Shown in pieces: positions 18,313 through 27,136 of a stretch of 64,000 bases of DNA; position 1 is the first letter of the stretch, and every line of letters begins with the position of its first letter. The translations under genes were made by a program, and so were the position numbers. The DNA comes from Lysinibacillus sphaericus OT4b.31. GTDB lineage: Bacteria > Bacillota > Bacilli > Bacillales_A > Planococcaceae. The stretch is taken from positions 2,928,702-2,992,701 of the forward strand of contig NZ_KB933398.1 in NCBI RefSeq assembly GCF_000392615.1, read 5' to 3'. The notes below the pieces were generated by a model. That model was given only the letters and a program-made list of their open reading frames with translations, was not told the DNA's origin and did not search any database.

Positions 18313-20012
18313 CGTTGGACCTCCTTCATGCTAACAAACACTGAATTTAATTTTTCAATGATGTTTTGTCCTGCGAAAATAAAGCCGTTTAAGCCATTTA
18401 CTAACCAAGCTTCTTCTTCGTCTTTAAATTTACCTGCAACGTCCACAATCACATTAGCTGGTTTACCAGCTAAAATTGCTGGTACTAATTCCTTTGTATT
18501 GTCGTCATTTGCTGCAATAACAACGTATTTAGCCTCCGTTGCATGTAACCAAGCTAAAGCCTCCTCCGCTGTTGTAACAGGCTCGCTTTTTTGCGGTACT
18601 AAACCTACTGTATTTAAGAAACCAGAAACGAAATCTGCACGCGGTTTCGAACTTTTCAGTGAGCCTAAAGCTAAAATGCCTGTTTTTACATTAGCAGCAG
18701 TCATGTCAGCGCGTAATTGCTCGAAAGGTATAGCAATACGTTTAATTTCTGCAAATAGTGGATTTGTTTCAGGATCAAATACGTCTGCAGGATTCGCATA
18801 AATATTCGTACCAATTAATGATTGCTTACGAGTTTGTGCTGCTTTAATACGTGCTTGATAAGATTTTTCGAGCTCTTCTGCTAATTTACCGGATGCTGTG
18901 TATGCGTCAATGCCGCCAGCCGCTTCGATTTCTAGGAATAATGCCCAGGCTTCTTTCACAAAGTCTGCTGTCAACGATTCAATGAAGTACGAACCACCAG
19001 CAGGGTCTGTTATCTTTAATACATTTGTTTCTTCTTTTAATACTAATGATACGTTACGAGCAATACGAACAGATTGTTCTGTCGGTTTCGTTAACGCATC
19101 GTGTGGGTGAACTGTAAAGACGTCCGCACCGCCAATTAATCCAGAAAGCGCTTCATTTGCAGCACGCAGTAGGTTTACATAAACATCTAATTTAGAGAAA
19201 CTACGAAGTGAAGTTTCTGCTACCGTTGGAATTTTTACATTTTTTTCTATGCCATACGCAGATGAGAACGCTTTCCAAAGTACTTTAAAAGCACGGAGTT
19301 TTGCGATTTCAGTAAAGAATTGTGTATCCACTGCAAATGAAACATAAAATTTCTTCGCGAATGCTTCAAAGCTTTCTCCTTGCTCTGCATATTTTGCCGC
19401 AGTTGCAAGCGCATACGCCAATTCCTGCACGGCATTGGCACCTTCATTGTGATAAATCACTGTGTTTGCCGAATATGTGCGTACATTAGGGAAGTCCGCA
19501 AGAACGATTGGGCTTTGAGACACGATGAAACCTTTTACAGCTTCACGTTTGTCAGCTGCAATTTTGTCGAATACTGCTAATAATGGGTCTTTTGCGCTTT
19601 TTACCGTAATTTTAAACGAATATTCTGAGAAATAAGTTGCTAATTGTGCCACTATTTCTTCAGTCCATTCAAAACTAACATGGCTATCAACTGTGACGAT
19701 TTCATTACCACGAGCTAAGCTATCATCAAGTTGTGCAAAGAATGCTCCGCTTGTGTCAGCATAAACTTGCTGTGCCACACGAAAAACTTGACTATCTTGT
19801 AGGGAACGGATTGTAGCAACCTGTTTATCAAGTTCATCACCAAGTTTTGCTACTAAACTTTCTTGTGTGTAAAGAGGATCTAATGTAATACCTTCACTTG
19901 TTTTCGTTAAAAGAGACTCGAATGGTTTCCCTTTTAAAGCTTTGATTGCTGCATCTTGCCATTCTGAATAAGACGGCTTTTCAAATTCTATATTTTTCAT
20001 GTTGTTTGACAT
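18309..20012 (-). CDS. mutA: Methylmalonyl-CoA mutase, small subunit
   Basis: Non-catalytic partner subunit of the heterodimeric mutase. The 567 residues follow the layout of the large subunit but lack the DxHxxG cobalamin motif, as expected. [13 protein letters not shown] near residue 335 marks the barrel end. It is the first gene of the mut operon and starts at ATG 20012; the G-rich site lies rather far upstream (about 17 bases), so the ATG five codons later is possible. The spacer to bkdB is 120 bases and contains a terminator for bkdB, so the mut operon probably has its own promoter. Confidence 0.93.
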   Translation of the reverse strand: MSNNMKNIEFEKPSYSEWQDAAIKALKGKPFESLLTKTSEGITLDPLYTQESLVAKLGDELDKQVATIRSLQDSQVFRVAQQVYADTSGAFFAQLDDSLARGNEIVTVDSHVSFEWTEEIVAQLATYFSEYSFKITVKSAKDPLLAVFDKIAADKREAVKGFIVSQSPIVLADFPNVRTYSANTVIYHNEGANAVQELAYALATAAKYAEQGESFEAFAKKFYVSFAVDTQFFTEIAKLRAFKVLWKAFSSAYGIEKNVKIPTVAETSLRSFSKLDVYVNLLRAANEALSGLIGGADVFTVHPHDALTKPTEQSVRIARNVSLVLKEETNVLKITDPAGGSYFIESLTADFVKEAWALFLEIEAAGGIDAYTASGKLAEELEKSYQARIKAAQTRKQSLIGTNIYANPADVFDPETNPLFAEIKRIAIPFEQLRADMTAANVKTGILALGSLKSSKPRADFVSGFLNTVGLVPQKSEPVTTAEEALAWLHATEAKYVVIAANDDNTKELVPAILAGKPANVIVDVAGKFKDEEEAWLVNGLNGFIFAGQNIIEKLNSVFVSMKEVQR

Positions 20013-20090
20013 GCGGACGCTTAATCAGCTTCCCCCCTTAGTAGTTTCTATTTGTTATTCTACATGACAAATTGCGACTCGAAAAGCATT

Positions 20091-20126
20091 AAAAAATCGG
20101 AAACCGTTATACAACAGGTTTCCGAT
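20091..20126 (-). terminator. Intrinsic terminator after bkdB
   Basis: A perfect 10-bp stem (20096-20105 with 20117-20126) is followed on the minus strand by a T run. It stands seven bases after the bkdB stop and separates the bkd and mut transcription units. Confidence 0.9.
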
Positions 20127-20132
20127 AAGTCG

Positions 20133-21467
20133 TCAGTAGACTGACGTCGAGGATAAATTTGTATTTTCGAGTATTTCTTTTACTCTATTTAGGAATTTAC
20201 CACAAACTAATCCATCTAAAACCCGATGGTCTAAAGATAAACATAAATTCACAATATCACGTGCTGCAAACATACCACCTGGTAAGACTACTGGTTTTTT
20301 AACAATACTTTCCACTTGCAGGATGGCTGCCTGCGGATAATTAATGATGCCCATTGACTGTACAGAACCGAAAGCACCCGTATTATTAACCGTAAATGTG
20401 CCACCTTTACTATCATCCATAGTTAGTTTTCCTGCACGAACTTTCGAAGCAAGTTCATGAATATCTCGTGCAATACCTTTAATTGATTTTTCGTCAGCGT
20501 GTTTTATAACAGGGACGAATAATGCATCATCTGTAGCAACTGCTATGGAAATATTAATATCATGCTTTTGAATAATTTTGTCATCTGCCCACATGGAATT
20601 CATCATAGGGAATTCCTTTAAGGCCTGTGCAACAGCTTTGACAAAGAAAGCAAAGTACGTAAGATTAAAGCCTTCTTTTTGTTTAAATTCTGTCTTCATG
20701 CTGTCTCGGTAAGCAACTAAATCTGTAACATCCACTTCCATCATCATCCATGCATGTGGCACTTCTTGTGCACTACGCACCATGTTATTTGCAATGGCAC
20801 GGCGTATCTTTGTTACAGGAATTTCAATATCACCTGCTTGAATAGCCTGTGGTATAGCTGCTTTTTCCTGAGGTACTGAAGTTGATATTATTGGCTGAAC
20901 AACAGCAGTGGCAATTACTGGCTCAGAAGACGTTACCTCTGTCGTTGGCACATTGCCAGCCTCAATCAATTGTTGAAGGTCTTTCCTTGTGATACGTCCG
21001 CCATCACCAGTCCCTGTAACAAGCTCAAGCGCAATATCATGTTCCTGTGCAAGTCGGAGTACGGCTGGTGAGTAGCGAACTTTATCACGTTTCACTGGCT
21101 TTTCAGCAGTTATAGTTGCTGTTGTTACTTTAGGCGACTCTTGTTTTTTTTGTACACCTGCATTTAAAATCGCCGTGCTTACTGCTGATTTTTTCGCTGG
21201 AGGTGGAGGCGGTAACTCACTGTCACCCGCTATTTCAATCGAACAAACAACCGCTCCAACAGGTAAAGTTTGCCCTTCCTCTGCTAGTAGCTCTGTAATG
21301 ACCCCTTCAAAGGAAGATGGGATTTCTGCATTTACTTTATCAGTTGCAACTTCTGCTAATGAATCATATTTTTTCACCTTATCGCCTGGTTGTACGAGCC
21401 ATTTTTCAATCGTACCCTCTGTCACACTTTCACCAAGCTGTGGCATTGTAATATTTTGAATCGCCAT
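20133..21467 (-). CDS. bkdB: Branched-chain 2-oxoacid dehydrogenase E2, lipoyl acyltransferase
   Basis: Core acyltransferase of the branched-chain 2-oxoacid dehydrogenase complex, passing isobutyryl, isovaleryl or 2-methylbutyryl groups to CoA. The 444 residues contain one lipoyl domain (lysine in VATDKVNAEIPSS, about residue 43), a Pro-rich linker, a peripheral subunit-binding domain (VRYSPAVLRLAQEHDI) and a catalytic domain with LSLDHRVLDG near the C-terminus. Two ATG codons stand in tandem; I take the second, eight bases after GGGAGG. It is the last bkd gene and is separated from bkdAB by a 200-base spacer holding a dispersed repeat. Confidence 0.95.
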   Translation of the reverse strand: MAIQNITMPQLGESVTEGTIEKWLVQPGDKVKKYDSLAEVATDKVNAEIPSSFEGVITELLAEEGQTLPVGAVVCSIEIAGDSELPPPPPAKKSAVSTAILNAGVQKKQESPKVTTATITAEKPVKRDKVRYSPAVLRLAQEHDIALELVTGTGDGGRITRKDLQQLIEAGNVPTTEVTSSEPVIATAVVQPIISTSVPQEKAAIPQAIQAGDIEIPVTKIRRAIANNMVRSAQEVPHAWMMMEVDVTDLVAYRDSMKTEFKQKEGFNLTYFAFFVKAVAQALKEFPMMNSMWADDKIIQKHDINISIAVATDDALFVPVIKHADEKSIKGIARDIHELASKVRAGKLTMDDSKGGTFTVNNTGAFGSVQSMGIINYPQAAILQVESIVKKPVVLPGGMFAARDIVNLCLSLDHRVLDGLVCGKFLNRVKEILENTNLSSTSVY

Positions 21468-21487
21468 CATCTATTCCTCCCATCAAT

Positions 21488-21560
21488 TACGCCTCGGCAT
21501 AATTGAGTCCGAATTTTGAATTGTGCATATGCAATGCAAAATTCGTGACATCCGCCGAAA
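21488..21560. repeat. Dispersed hairpin repeat inside the bkd operon
   Basis: The spacer between bkdAB and bkdB contains a 12-bp interrupted stem (21511-21522 with 21531-21544) flanked by GCCTCGGC on the left and GCCGAAAG on the right. The arrangement looks like an intergenic repeat that I recall from related bacilli; I see no second copy in this window. It may lower read-through into bkdB. Confidence 0.4.
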
Positions 21561-21666
21561 GCTTTAACTTTTTCAGTAAGTGCCGTCCCTTACACACACT
21601 GCATAGTGAATAACTATTTAGTATTATTATCACCATCTATAGTGGTGGAAGACTGCAACTGAATGG

Positions 21667-22650
21667 TTAAAAAGCGGCTAGCTCCCGCATCGCTTTTTCT
21701 ACTTTTTCAGGATTGATCATGAAAAACTTTTCCATTGTTGGTGCATATGGCATCGCAGGTACATCAGGTCCTGCTAATCGTTGGATTGGCGCATCAAGGT
21801 CAAACAAGCAATGCTCTGCAATAATCGCCGCAACCTCACTCATAATGCTTCCCTCTTTATTATCCTCAGTGACAAGTAATACTTTACCTGTTTTACTCGC
21901 TGCTTCAATGATTGCTTCTTTATCTAGTGGATAGACTGTACGTAAATCAAGAATATGTGCAGAAATACCATCTGCCGCTAATCTTTCTGCCGCTTGTAGA
22001 GCAAAATGAACAGCTAGCCCATACGTAATAACAGTAACATCGTCACCTTCACGCTTAACATCGGCTTTACCGATTGGGAGTGTATAGTCATCTAATGGGA
22101 CCTCACCTTTTATCAGTCGATACGCACGCTTATGCTCGAAAAATAAAACAGGATCTTCGTCGCGAATTGCTGCTTTTAACAAGCCCTTGGCATCATAAGG
22201 TGTTGATGGAATGACAATCTTTAAACCTGGTGTGCCTGCAAAAAGAGATTCTACTGATTGTGAATGATAGAGCGCTCCATGAATCCCACCACCAAATGGT
22301 GCACGTACTACAATTGGACAAGTCCAGTCGTTGTTCGAGCGATAACGGATTTTGGCTGCCTCCGATACGATTTGGTTAACAGCCGGCATGATGAAGTCTG
22401 CAAACTGCATTTCAGCGATTGGGCGCATGCCATACATGGCTGCACCAATGCCAACTCCTGCAATTGCACTTTCCGCAAGCGGAGTATCAAGTACACGATA
22501 CTCACCAAATTGTTCGTAAAGACCAGTTGTTGCTTTGAAAACGCCGCCTTTACGACCAACGTCTTCTCCTAAAATGAAAACACGGTCATCGCGTTCCATC
22601 TCTTCCTTCATCGCTAATGTAATCGCATCAATATAAGACATTACTGCCAT
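21667..22650 (-). CDS. bkdAB: Branched-chain 2-oxoacid dehydrogenase E1 beta
   Basis: Beta subunit of the thiamine-diphosphate-dependent decarboxylase E1. The 327 residues have the usual features: FILGEDVGRKGG at residue 26, AESAIAGVGIGAAMYGMRP, the DFIMPAVNQI segment and VLLVTEDNKEGS in the C-terminal domain. GGAGGTGA precedes the ATG by eight bases. The ATG overlaps the bkdAA stop by one base, so the two E1 subunits are translationally coupled in equal amounts. Confidence 0.96.
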   Translation of the reverse strand: MAVMSYIDAITLAMKEEMERDDRVFILGEDVGRKGGVFKATTGLYEQFGEYRVLDTPLAESAIAGVGIGAAMYGMRPIAEMQFADFIMPAVNQIVSEAAKIRYRSNNDWTCPIVVRAPFGGGIHGALYHSQSVESLFAGTPGLKIVIPSTPYDAKGLLKAAIRDEDPVLFFEHKRAYRLIKGEVPLDDYTLPIGKADVKREGDDVTVITYGLAVHFALQAAERLAADGISAHILDLRTVYPLDKEAIIEAASKTGKVLLVTEDNKEGSIMSEVAAIIAEHCLFDLDAPIQRLAGPDVPAMPYAPTMEKFFMINPEKVEKAMRELAAF

Positions 22651-23666
22651 TACACGTCACCTCCGTCCACTGGTGCATATACGTATTTCAGTGCTTCCTC
22701 CGGCTTGGCATAAGGTGCTGCTTCCGCATAATCTGTCGCTTCATTCACCTCTGCCATGACACGGTCTTCTATTTCAGCACGAAGCGTTTCTGTCATAACA
22801 CCAACATCTTGTAAGTACTTTTCAAATAATACAATAGGGTCCTTGGCCTTTCCTTCTGCAATATCTTCAGCTGTTCGATATTGACGATCATCATCATCCG
22901 AAGAGTGCGCTGTTAATCGGAAAGTCACTGTTTCTATTAAACTTGGACCACCACCACTACGTGCACGATCTGCTGCCTCTTTAATAACTTTATATACTTG
23001 CAATGGACATTTACCGTCAACAGTTACACCTGGCATGCCATAGCCAATGCCACGATCAGATACTTTAGCACAGCCTAACTGGCGCTCTACTGGTACTGAG
23101 ATTGCGTATTGATTATTTTCTACCATAATAATTACTGGCAGTTTATGCACACCTGCGAAGTTCGCCCCTTCATGGAAGTCCCCTTGGTTAGACGATCCTT
23201 CACCTAAGGTAACAAAGGAAACGAAGTCCTCATTTTGTAAACGTCCAGCAAGCGCTACCCCCACTGCATGTGGAACTTGCGTTGTAACTGGTGAGGAACC
23301 CGTCAAAATACGATTTTTCTTTTGTCCAAAATGTCCAGGCATTTGGCGACCACCTGAATTTGGATCCTCAGCCTTAGCAAAAGCGGATAACATTAACTCT
23401 TTTGGTGTCATACCAAAATGTAACACAACGCCCATATCTCGATAATAAGGTGCAATATAATCTTTCTCCTTATTCAAGGCAAAGGCTGCCCCTACTTGTG
23501 CTGCCTCCTGTCCCTGACAAGAGATAACAAATGGAATTTTTCCTGAACGATTTAACAGCCACATACGTTCATCCAGTCTTCTAGCCATTAACATTGTTTC
23601 GAACATAGCAAGTACATCTTCATTTGATAAACCCAAATCTTCATGTTTTATTTGAACATCTTGCAT
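22650..23666 (-). CDS. bkdAA: Branched-chain 2-oxoacid dehydrogenase E1 alpha
   Basis: Alpha subunit of E1, which binds thiamine diphosphate and decarboxylates the 2-oxoacids of Val, Leu and Ile. The 338 residues contain the TPP/Mg site GEGSSNQGDFHEGANFAG near residue 155 and the SSDDDDRQYR segment, which is characteristic of the branched-chain rather than the pyruvate enzyme. GAGGGGTG precedes the ATG. It follows lpdV by 76 bases and is coupled to bkdAB. Confidence 0.96.
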   Translation of the reverse strand: MQDVQIKHEDLGLSNEDVLAMFETMLMARRLDERMWLLNRSGKIPFVISCQGQEAAQVGAAFALNKEKDYIAPYYRDMGVVLHFGMTPKELMLSAFAKAEDPNSGGRQMPGHFGQKKNRILTGSSPVTTQVPHAVGVALAGRLQNEDFVSFVTLGEGSSNQGDFHEGANFAGVHKLPVIIMVENNQYAISVPVERQLGCAKVSDRGIGYGMPGVTVDGKCPLQVYKVIKEAADRARSGGGPSLIETVTFRLTAHSSDDDDRQYRTAEDIAEGKAKDPIVLFEKYLQDVGVMTETLRAEIEDRVMAEVNEATDYAEAAPYAKPEEALKYVYAPVDGGDV

Positions 23667-23742
23667 ACGAACACCCCTCTCGTATTAAAAAAATTCTATA
23701 GCGCTTTAAATCCCCACATAAAATGCGCTTTCAGCTAATCAT

Positions 23743-25170
23743 TTAAAAGTGAAGCGCCCGATCATCGACTGCTAACGCGGACTCCACCAAGACCTCATTC
23801 AGTGATGGATGTGGATGGATAGCCTGACTAATTTCCCACGGCGTAGCGTCAAGTAACTTAGCAAGAGAAGCCTCTCCTATTAAATCTGTCACGTGCGGTC
23901 CTACCATATGAATACCCAAAATATCATTTGTCTGCTCATCAGCAACAATTTTCACAAAGCCATCCGTTTCCCCATTAACAAGTGCCTTACCGATTGCTTT
24001 AAATGGGAACTTACCGACTTTTATGACATAGTCCTGCTCGCGTGCAGCACTTTCTGTTAAGCCAATGCTTGCAACTTCAGGATAGGAATAAACACATTTT
24101 GGTACCTTCAGTACATCAAGTGCTTCTGTTGTCCCTGTGGCAATGTGTTCAATTGCAGACAATCCTTCATGAGAAGCTACATGCGCCAATTGCAAGCCAC
24201 CGATAACATCTCCTATAGCATACATATGTGATTCTTTGGTTTGATAAGTATTTCGTACTTGGATAAAGCCATTTTCAATTTCAATTTCTGTATTTTCTAA
24301 ACCGATACCTTGCGTATTTGCTTCACGTCCTACACAAAGTAATAATTTATCTGCCTCAAATAATTCTTCCTTGTCATTAAGTGCAGCTGAAATGAAAACG
24401 TTATCATTTTCAATTTTAAAGGTTGCTGTATCTAACTTAGCGTTCGTCACTATGCGGACGCCTCTTTTTTCAAGTTGTTTCGTTACTTCTTTGACGATAT
24501 CTGCATCTTCCGCAGGTAAAATAGATGGGCCGTATTCTATAACCGTTACATAAACGCCAAAATCACAAAGCATGGATGCCCACTCTATACCGATAACTCC
24601 GCCACCAACAATTAGTAACGACCTTGGTAAATTCTCCATTTGCAACGCATGATCAGAGTTCATAACGTAATTTCCGTCAACAGTTAGACCTGCCATACCT
24701 CTAGGTTTAGACCCCGTTGCGATAACAACATTTGTCGGTACAAGCATTTCATTTTCTTCGCCATTGTTCATTTCAACCGAAATGGTACCTGGCATTGGAG
24801 AAAAAATAGACGGACCCAAAATTCGTCCTGTTCCTTCATACACATCGATTTTGCCTTTTTTCATCAGTGTATTCACACCTTGACTTAATTGCTCAACAAC
24901 GGCTTGCTTTCTGGCCTGTACCTTATCGAATTGCAATGTAACTCCTTCAATGTCTACACCAAATTCACTCGCTGTTTTATTGGCCATACGGTACACTTCG
25001 GCACTTCGAAGTAACGCTTTACTAGGGATACAACCTTTATGCAAGCATGTTCCTCCAAGTCGCTCTCGTTCAACAATGGCTGTTTTCAAGCCTAGTTGTG
25101 CTGCGCGAATTGCAGCTACATAGCCACCTGTACCACCGCCTAAGATGACAACATCATAATTTTGAGCCAT
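23743..25170 (-). CDS. lpdV: Dihydrolipoyl dehydrogenase (E3) of the bkd complex
   Basis: Flavoprotein that reoxidises the lipoyl group of E2 with NAD. The 475 residues show the FAD site VVILGGGTGGYVAAIRAAQ at the N-terminus, the redox disulfide GGTCLHKGCIPSKA near residue 40-50, an NAD-binding GGGVIGIEWAS near 180 and the HPHPSLNEVLVE C-terminal dimer motif with the catalytic His. AAGGGGGAATATCGA precedes the ATG. In B. subtilis buk lies between bcd and lpdV; here a 280-base spacer takes its place. Confidence 0.96.
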   Translation of the reverse strand: MAQNYDVVILGGGTGGYVAAIRAAQLGLKTAIVERERLGGTCLHKGCIPSKALLRSAEVYRMANKTASEFGVDIEGVTLQFDKVQARKQAVVEQLSQGVNTLMKKGKIDVYEGTGRILGPSIFSPMPGTISVEMNNGEENEMLVPTNVVIATGSKPRGMAGLTVDGNYVMNSDHALQMENLPRSLLIVGGGVIGIEWASMLCDFGVYVTVIEYGPSILPAEDADIVKEVTKQLEKRGVRIVTNAKLDTATFKIENDNVFISAALNDKEELFEADKLLLCVGREANTQGIGLENTEIEIENGFIQVRNTYQTKESHMYAIGDVIGGLQLAHVASHEGLSAIEHIATGTTEALDVLKVPKCVYSYPEVASIGLTESAAREQDYVIKVGKFPFKAIGKALVNGETDGFVKIVADEQTNDILGIHMVGPHVTDLIGEASLAKLLDATPWEISQAIHPHPSLNEVLVESALAVDDRALHF

Positions 25171-25229
25171 TCGATATTCCCCCTTATAAAAAAAGTGCTA
25201 ATGCATCCCTTACCCAAGACAAGCGCTGA

Positions 25230-25345
25230 CCTCCTTGTGGTGATTGCTCAGTTGAAAGCGCAGCCACTGTAAGGATTTAGTACAATCGTACCCGTCAGAG
25301 AAACCAACGTGAAAGTAAGTGTTCACTTCACTTGAGAAAGGATGA
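25230..25345 (+). other. Possible cobalamin-riboswitch-like sequence antisense to the bkd operon (weak)
   Basis: On the plus strand the bcd-lpdV spacer contains GGTG at about 25239, GCCACTGTAA 24 bases later (25263-25272) and GTCAGAGAAACC at 25294. This order and spacing recall the core of cobalamin riboswitches, where GCCACTGTAA and the B12 box are hallmarks. The usual GGGAA segment before GGTG is missing, and no plus-strand gene follows, only a hairpin (25404-25427) and the antisense of bcd. The same bases 25252-25266 also fit a catabolite-responsive element consensus. Either match could be chance. Confidence 0.2.
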
Positions 25346-25403
25346 AGATGAAGCTTAAGCTCAGACATCATTTAAAGCTTATATTTCTTAATCTTTATAA
25401 TAG

Positions 25404-25427
25404 AAGAAGTCGACAAAGCGACTTCTT
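25404..25427 (-). terminator. Hairpin after bcd
   Basis: A 9-bp stem (25404-25412 with 25419-25427) 22 bases after the bcd stop. The tail is only moderately T-rich, so it may attenuate rather than fully end transcription into lpdV. Confidence 0.55.
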
Positions 25428-25449
25428 TTAGCTACTAGATAATTATTTA

Positions 25450-26544
25450 TTAACGACCGTGCAAAATATTTTTTTCATTTTTTAAAAATTGACTACGTGA
25501 CTTAGCTACACGAGCAATACGTTCTTCTGCTAAACGATTGGCTGCCACATAGGTTGGCACACCATCACGTTTTGAAATGGCAAAGATTCTTTCAATACTA
25601 TCGTAAATACCATCCACACGTTTCATCGCACGTTCACGATTATAACCGTATAATTCATCTGCAACATTGATAACGCCACCTGCGTTAATAACATAATCAG
25701 GTGCATACACTATACCTAATTCATGTAAGTAATCTCCATGGCGTGAGTCCTGTAATTGGTTGTTTGCCGAACCAGCAATGACCTTCGCTTTTAACTGTGG
25801 AATCGTGTCGTCATTTAAAATGGCTCCAAGTGCACATGGTGAGAAAATATCAGCGTCTTGTGAGTAGATTTCCTCTGGTGCCACTGCTATTGCACCAAAG
25901 TCATTCACAACACGGTCAATGGCTGCTTGGTTAATATCTGTTACAACAAGTTTTGCACCTTCATTATGTAAATACTCGCAAAGCTTGTATGCTACATTTC
26001 CTAGCCCCTGTACAGCAATTGTACGGCCCTCTAGCATTTCCGAACCAAACGCTTCCTTTGCTGCGGCTTTCATACCACGATATACACCATAAGCAGTTAC
26101 TGGCGACGGATTTCCTGATGAGCCAAATGCTGGAGAGATTCCTGTTACATAATTTGTCTCCTCATGAATTAAATCCATATCTGTCACTGTTGTACCAACA
26201 TCTTCGGCCGTAATATAGCGACCGTTCAGTCCTTGAATGAATCGTCCTAATGCACGAAACATTTCTTCATTTTTATCTGTAAATGGGTCACCGATAATGA
26301 CCGTTTTTCCACCGCCGAGGTTTAGACCAGCTGCTGCATTTTTATATGTCATGCCGCGTGCCAAGCGCAATGCGTCCTCAATCGCATTTTCTTCTGTTGC
26401 GTATGTCCACATACGTGCACCGCCTAGTGCTGGTCCAAGTGTTGTGTCATGGATAGCGATAATCGCTTTTAACCCTGATGCTTCATCTTGGCAAAATACC
26501 AATTGTTCATAATCATACTTTTCCATATACTTGAAGATTTCCAT
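25450..26544 (-). CDS. bcd: Leucine (branched-chain amino acid) dehydrogenase
   Basis: NAD-dependent oxidative deamination of leucine, valine and isoleucine to 2-oxoacids, the entry step into the BkdAA/AB/B/LpdV complex. The 364 residues match the length of B. subtilis Bcd. Visible motifs are the catalytic lysine in [12 protein letters not shown] (about residue 80), [14 protein letters not shown]-like substrate loop and the NAD-binding [15 protein letters not shown] near 180. I place the start at the ATG at 26544, preceded by AAAGGGGCG; a longer frame has no ribosome site. It is the first gene of the operon here, because ptb and bkdR are absent. Confidence 0.95.
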   Translation of the reverse strand: MEIFKYMEKYDYEQLVFCQDEASGLKAIIAIHDTTLGPALGGARMWTYATEENAIEDALRLARGMTYKNAAAGLNLGGGKTVIIGDPFTDKNEEMFRALGRFIQGLNGRYITAEDVGTTVTDMDLIHEETNYVTGISPAFGSSGNPSPVTAYGVYRGMKAAAKEAFGSEMLEGRTIAVQGLGNVAYKLCEYLHNEGAKLVVTDINQAAIDRVVNDFGAIAVAPEEIYSQDADIFSPCALGAILNDDTIPQLKAKVIAGSANNQLQDSRHGDYLHELGIVYAPDYVINAGGVINVADELYGYNRERAMKRVDGIYDSIERIFAISKRDGVPTYVAANRLAEERIARVAKSRSQFLKNEKNILHGR

Positions 26545-26713
26545 GAAAACTCGCCCCTTTGCTTTGAAAAGTGCATCCCCAAATGCCCATTCCAATCAAG
26601 TTATTAATAGTAATAAAACTATTTTGTAATGGATAATATTGCACCATTTAATTTTACAATACTGACAATTTCACAATTTCGCAACTATTATTACACTTTC
26701 TCTATTAAGAAAG

Positions 26714-26728
26714 AATTTTCTAAAAATT
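26714..26728. promoter_or_regulatory. Candidate CodY box upstream of bcd
   Basis: AATTTTCTAAAAATT differs from the CodY consensus AATTTTCWGAAAATT at one position. It lies 170 bases before the bcd start and 120 bases before the divergent yqzF-type gene. CodY, charged with branched-chain amino acids and GTP, represses the bkd genes in B. subtilis, so the position makes sense. Binding is not shown. Confidence 0.5.
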
Positions 26729-26851
26729 CAGTTCCTATCACTAGTTTTCTATAACTCACTACAGCGCTCGCAAACTATGACTGGCACATAGGCTTTCTTG
26801 ACATTCCATCATCCACAGGTACAATTAAACTAGGTATGAGGAGGGATACGC

Positions 26852-27088
26852 ATGGCTCGTTTTGCTGCATTCATTGTAATGCTTATTCCTGGTCTTATGG
26901 CTGCAGGTGGCATTAAATTTATGCGTGATACATTATTCGGTAAGCTCATCTCACCTTTCCCATTTTTATGGCTACAATTTGTTGTTGGCATCATATTCTT
27001 TGTTGTCGGCTTTGGCTTTTTCGCAGGCTTTTTACTTCACCGCGATCGAAAAAAAGGAAAAGTGGCTCCGCGCTTCCAAAAAAAATAG
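26852..27088 (+). CDS. yqzF: DUF2627 small membrane protein (YqzF-like)
   Basis: A 78-residue protein with two hydrophobic helices (about residues 4-21 and 38-62) and a basic C-terminal tail (HRDRKKGKVAPRFQKK). Length, topology and position between yqiK and the bkd genes fit the DUF2627/YqzF family of B. subtilis. A strong GAGGAGG site precedes the ATG. Function is unknown. It is convergent with the glycerophosphodiesterase gene, and the two share a bidirectional terminator. Confidence 0.8.
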   Translation: MARFAAFIVMLIPGLMAAGGIKFMRDTLFGKLISPFPFLWLQFVVGIIFFVVGFGFFAGFLLHRDRKKGKVAPRFQKK

Positions 27089-27136
27089 AAATAGCTATCC
27101 AAATAAGTCGTTTTGACTTACTGGATAGCTATTTTT
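27089..27136. terminator. Bidirectional terminator between yqzF and yqiK
   Basis: A 12-bp perfect outer stem (27090-27101 with 27122-27133) and a 6-bp inner stem form a long hairpin with T-rich tails on both strands. Confidence 0.9.

Noticed and set aside
25252-25266. Catabolite-responsive element (cre) consensus match
   Set aside because: About one chance match to this degenerate consensus is expected in 64 kb on two strands, and it lies antisense in a mid-operon spacer.
26778-26795. Sigma-54 promoter (TGGCAC with downstream element) before the yqzF-type gene
   Set aside because: TGGCAC is present, but the TTGCW element at the required distance is replaced by CTTTC, and no sigma-54 activator gene is nearby.
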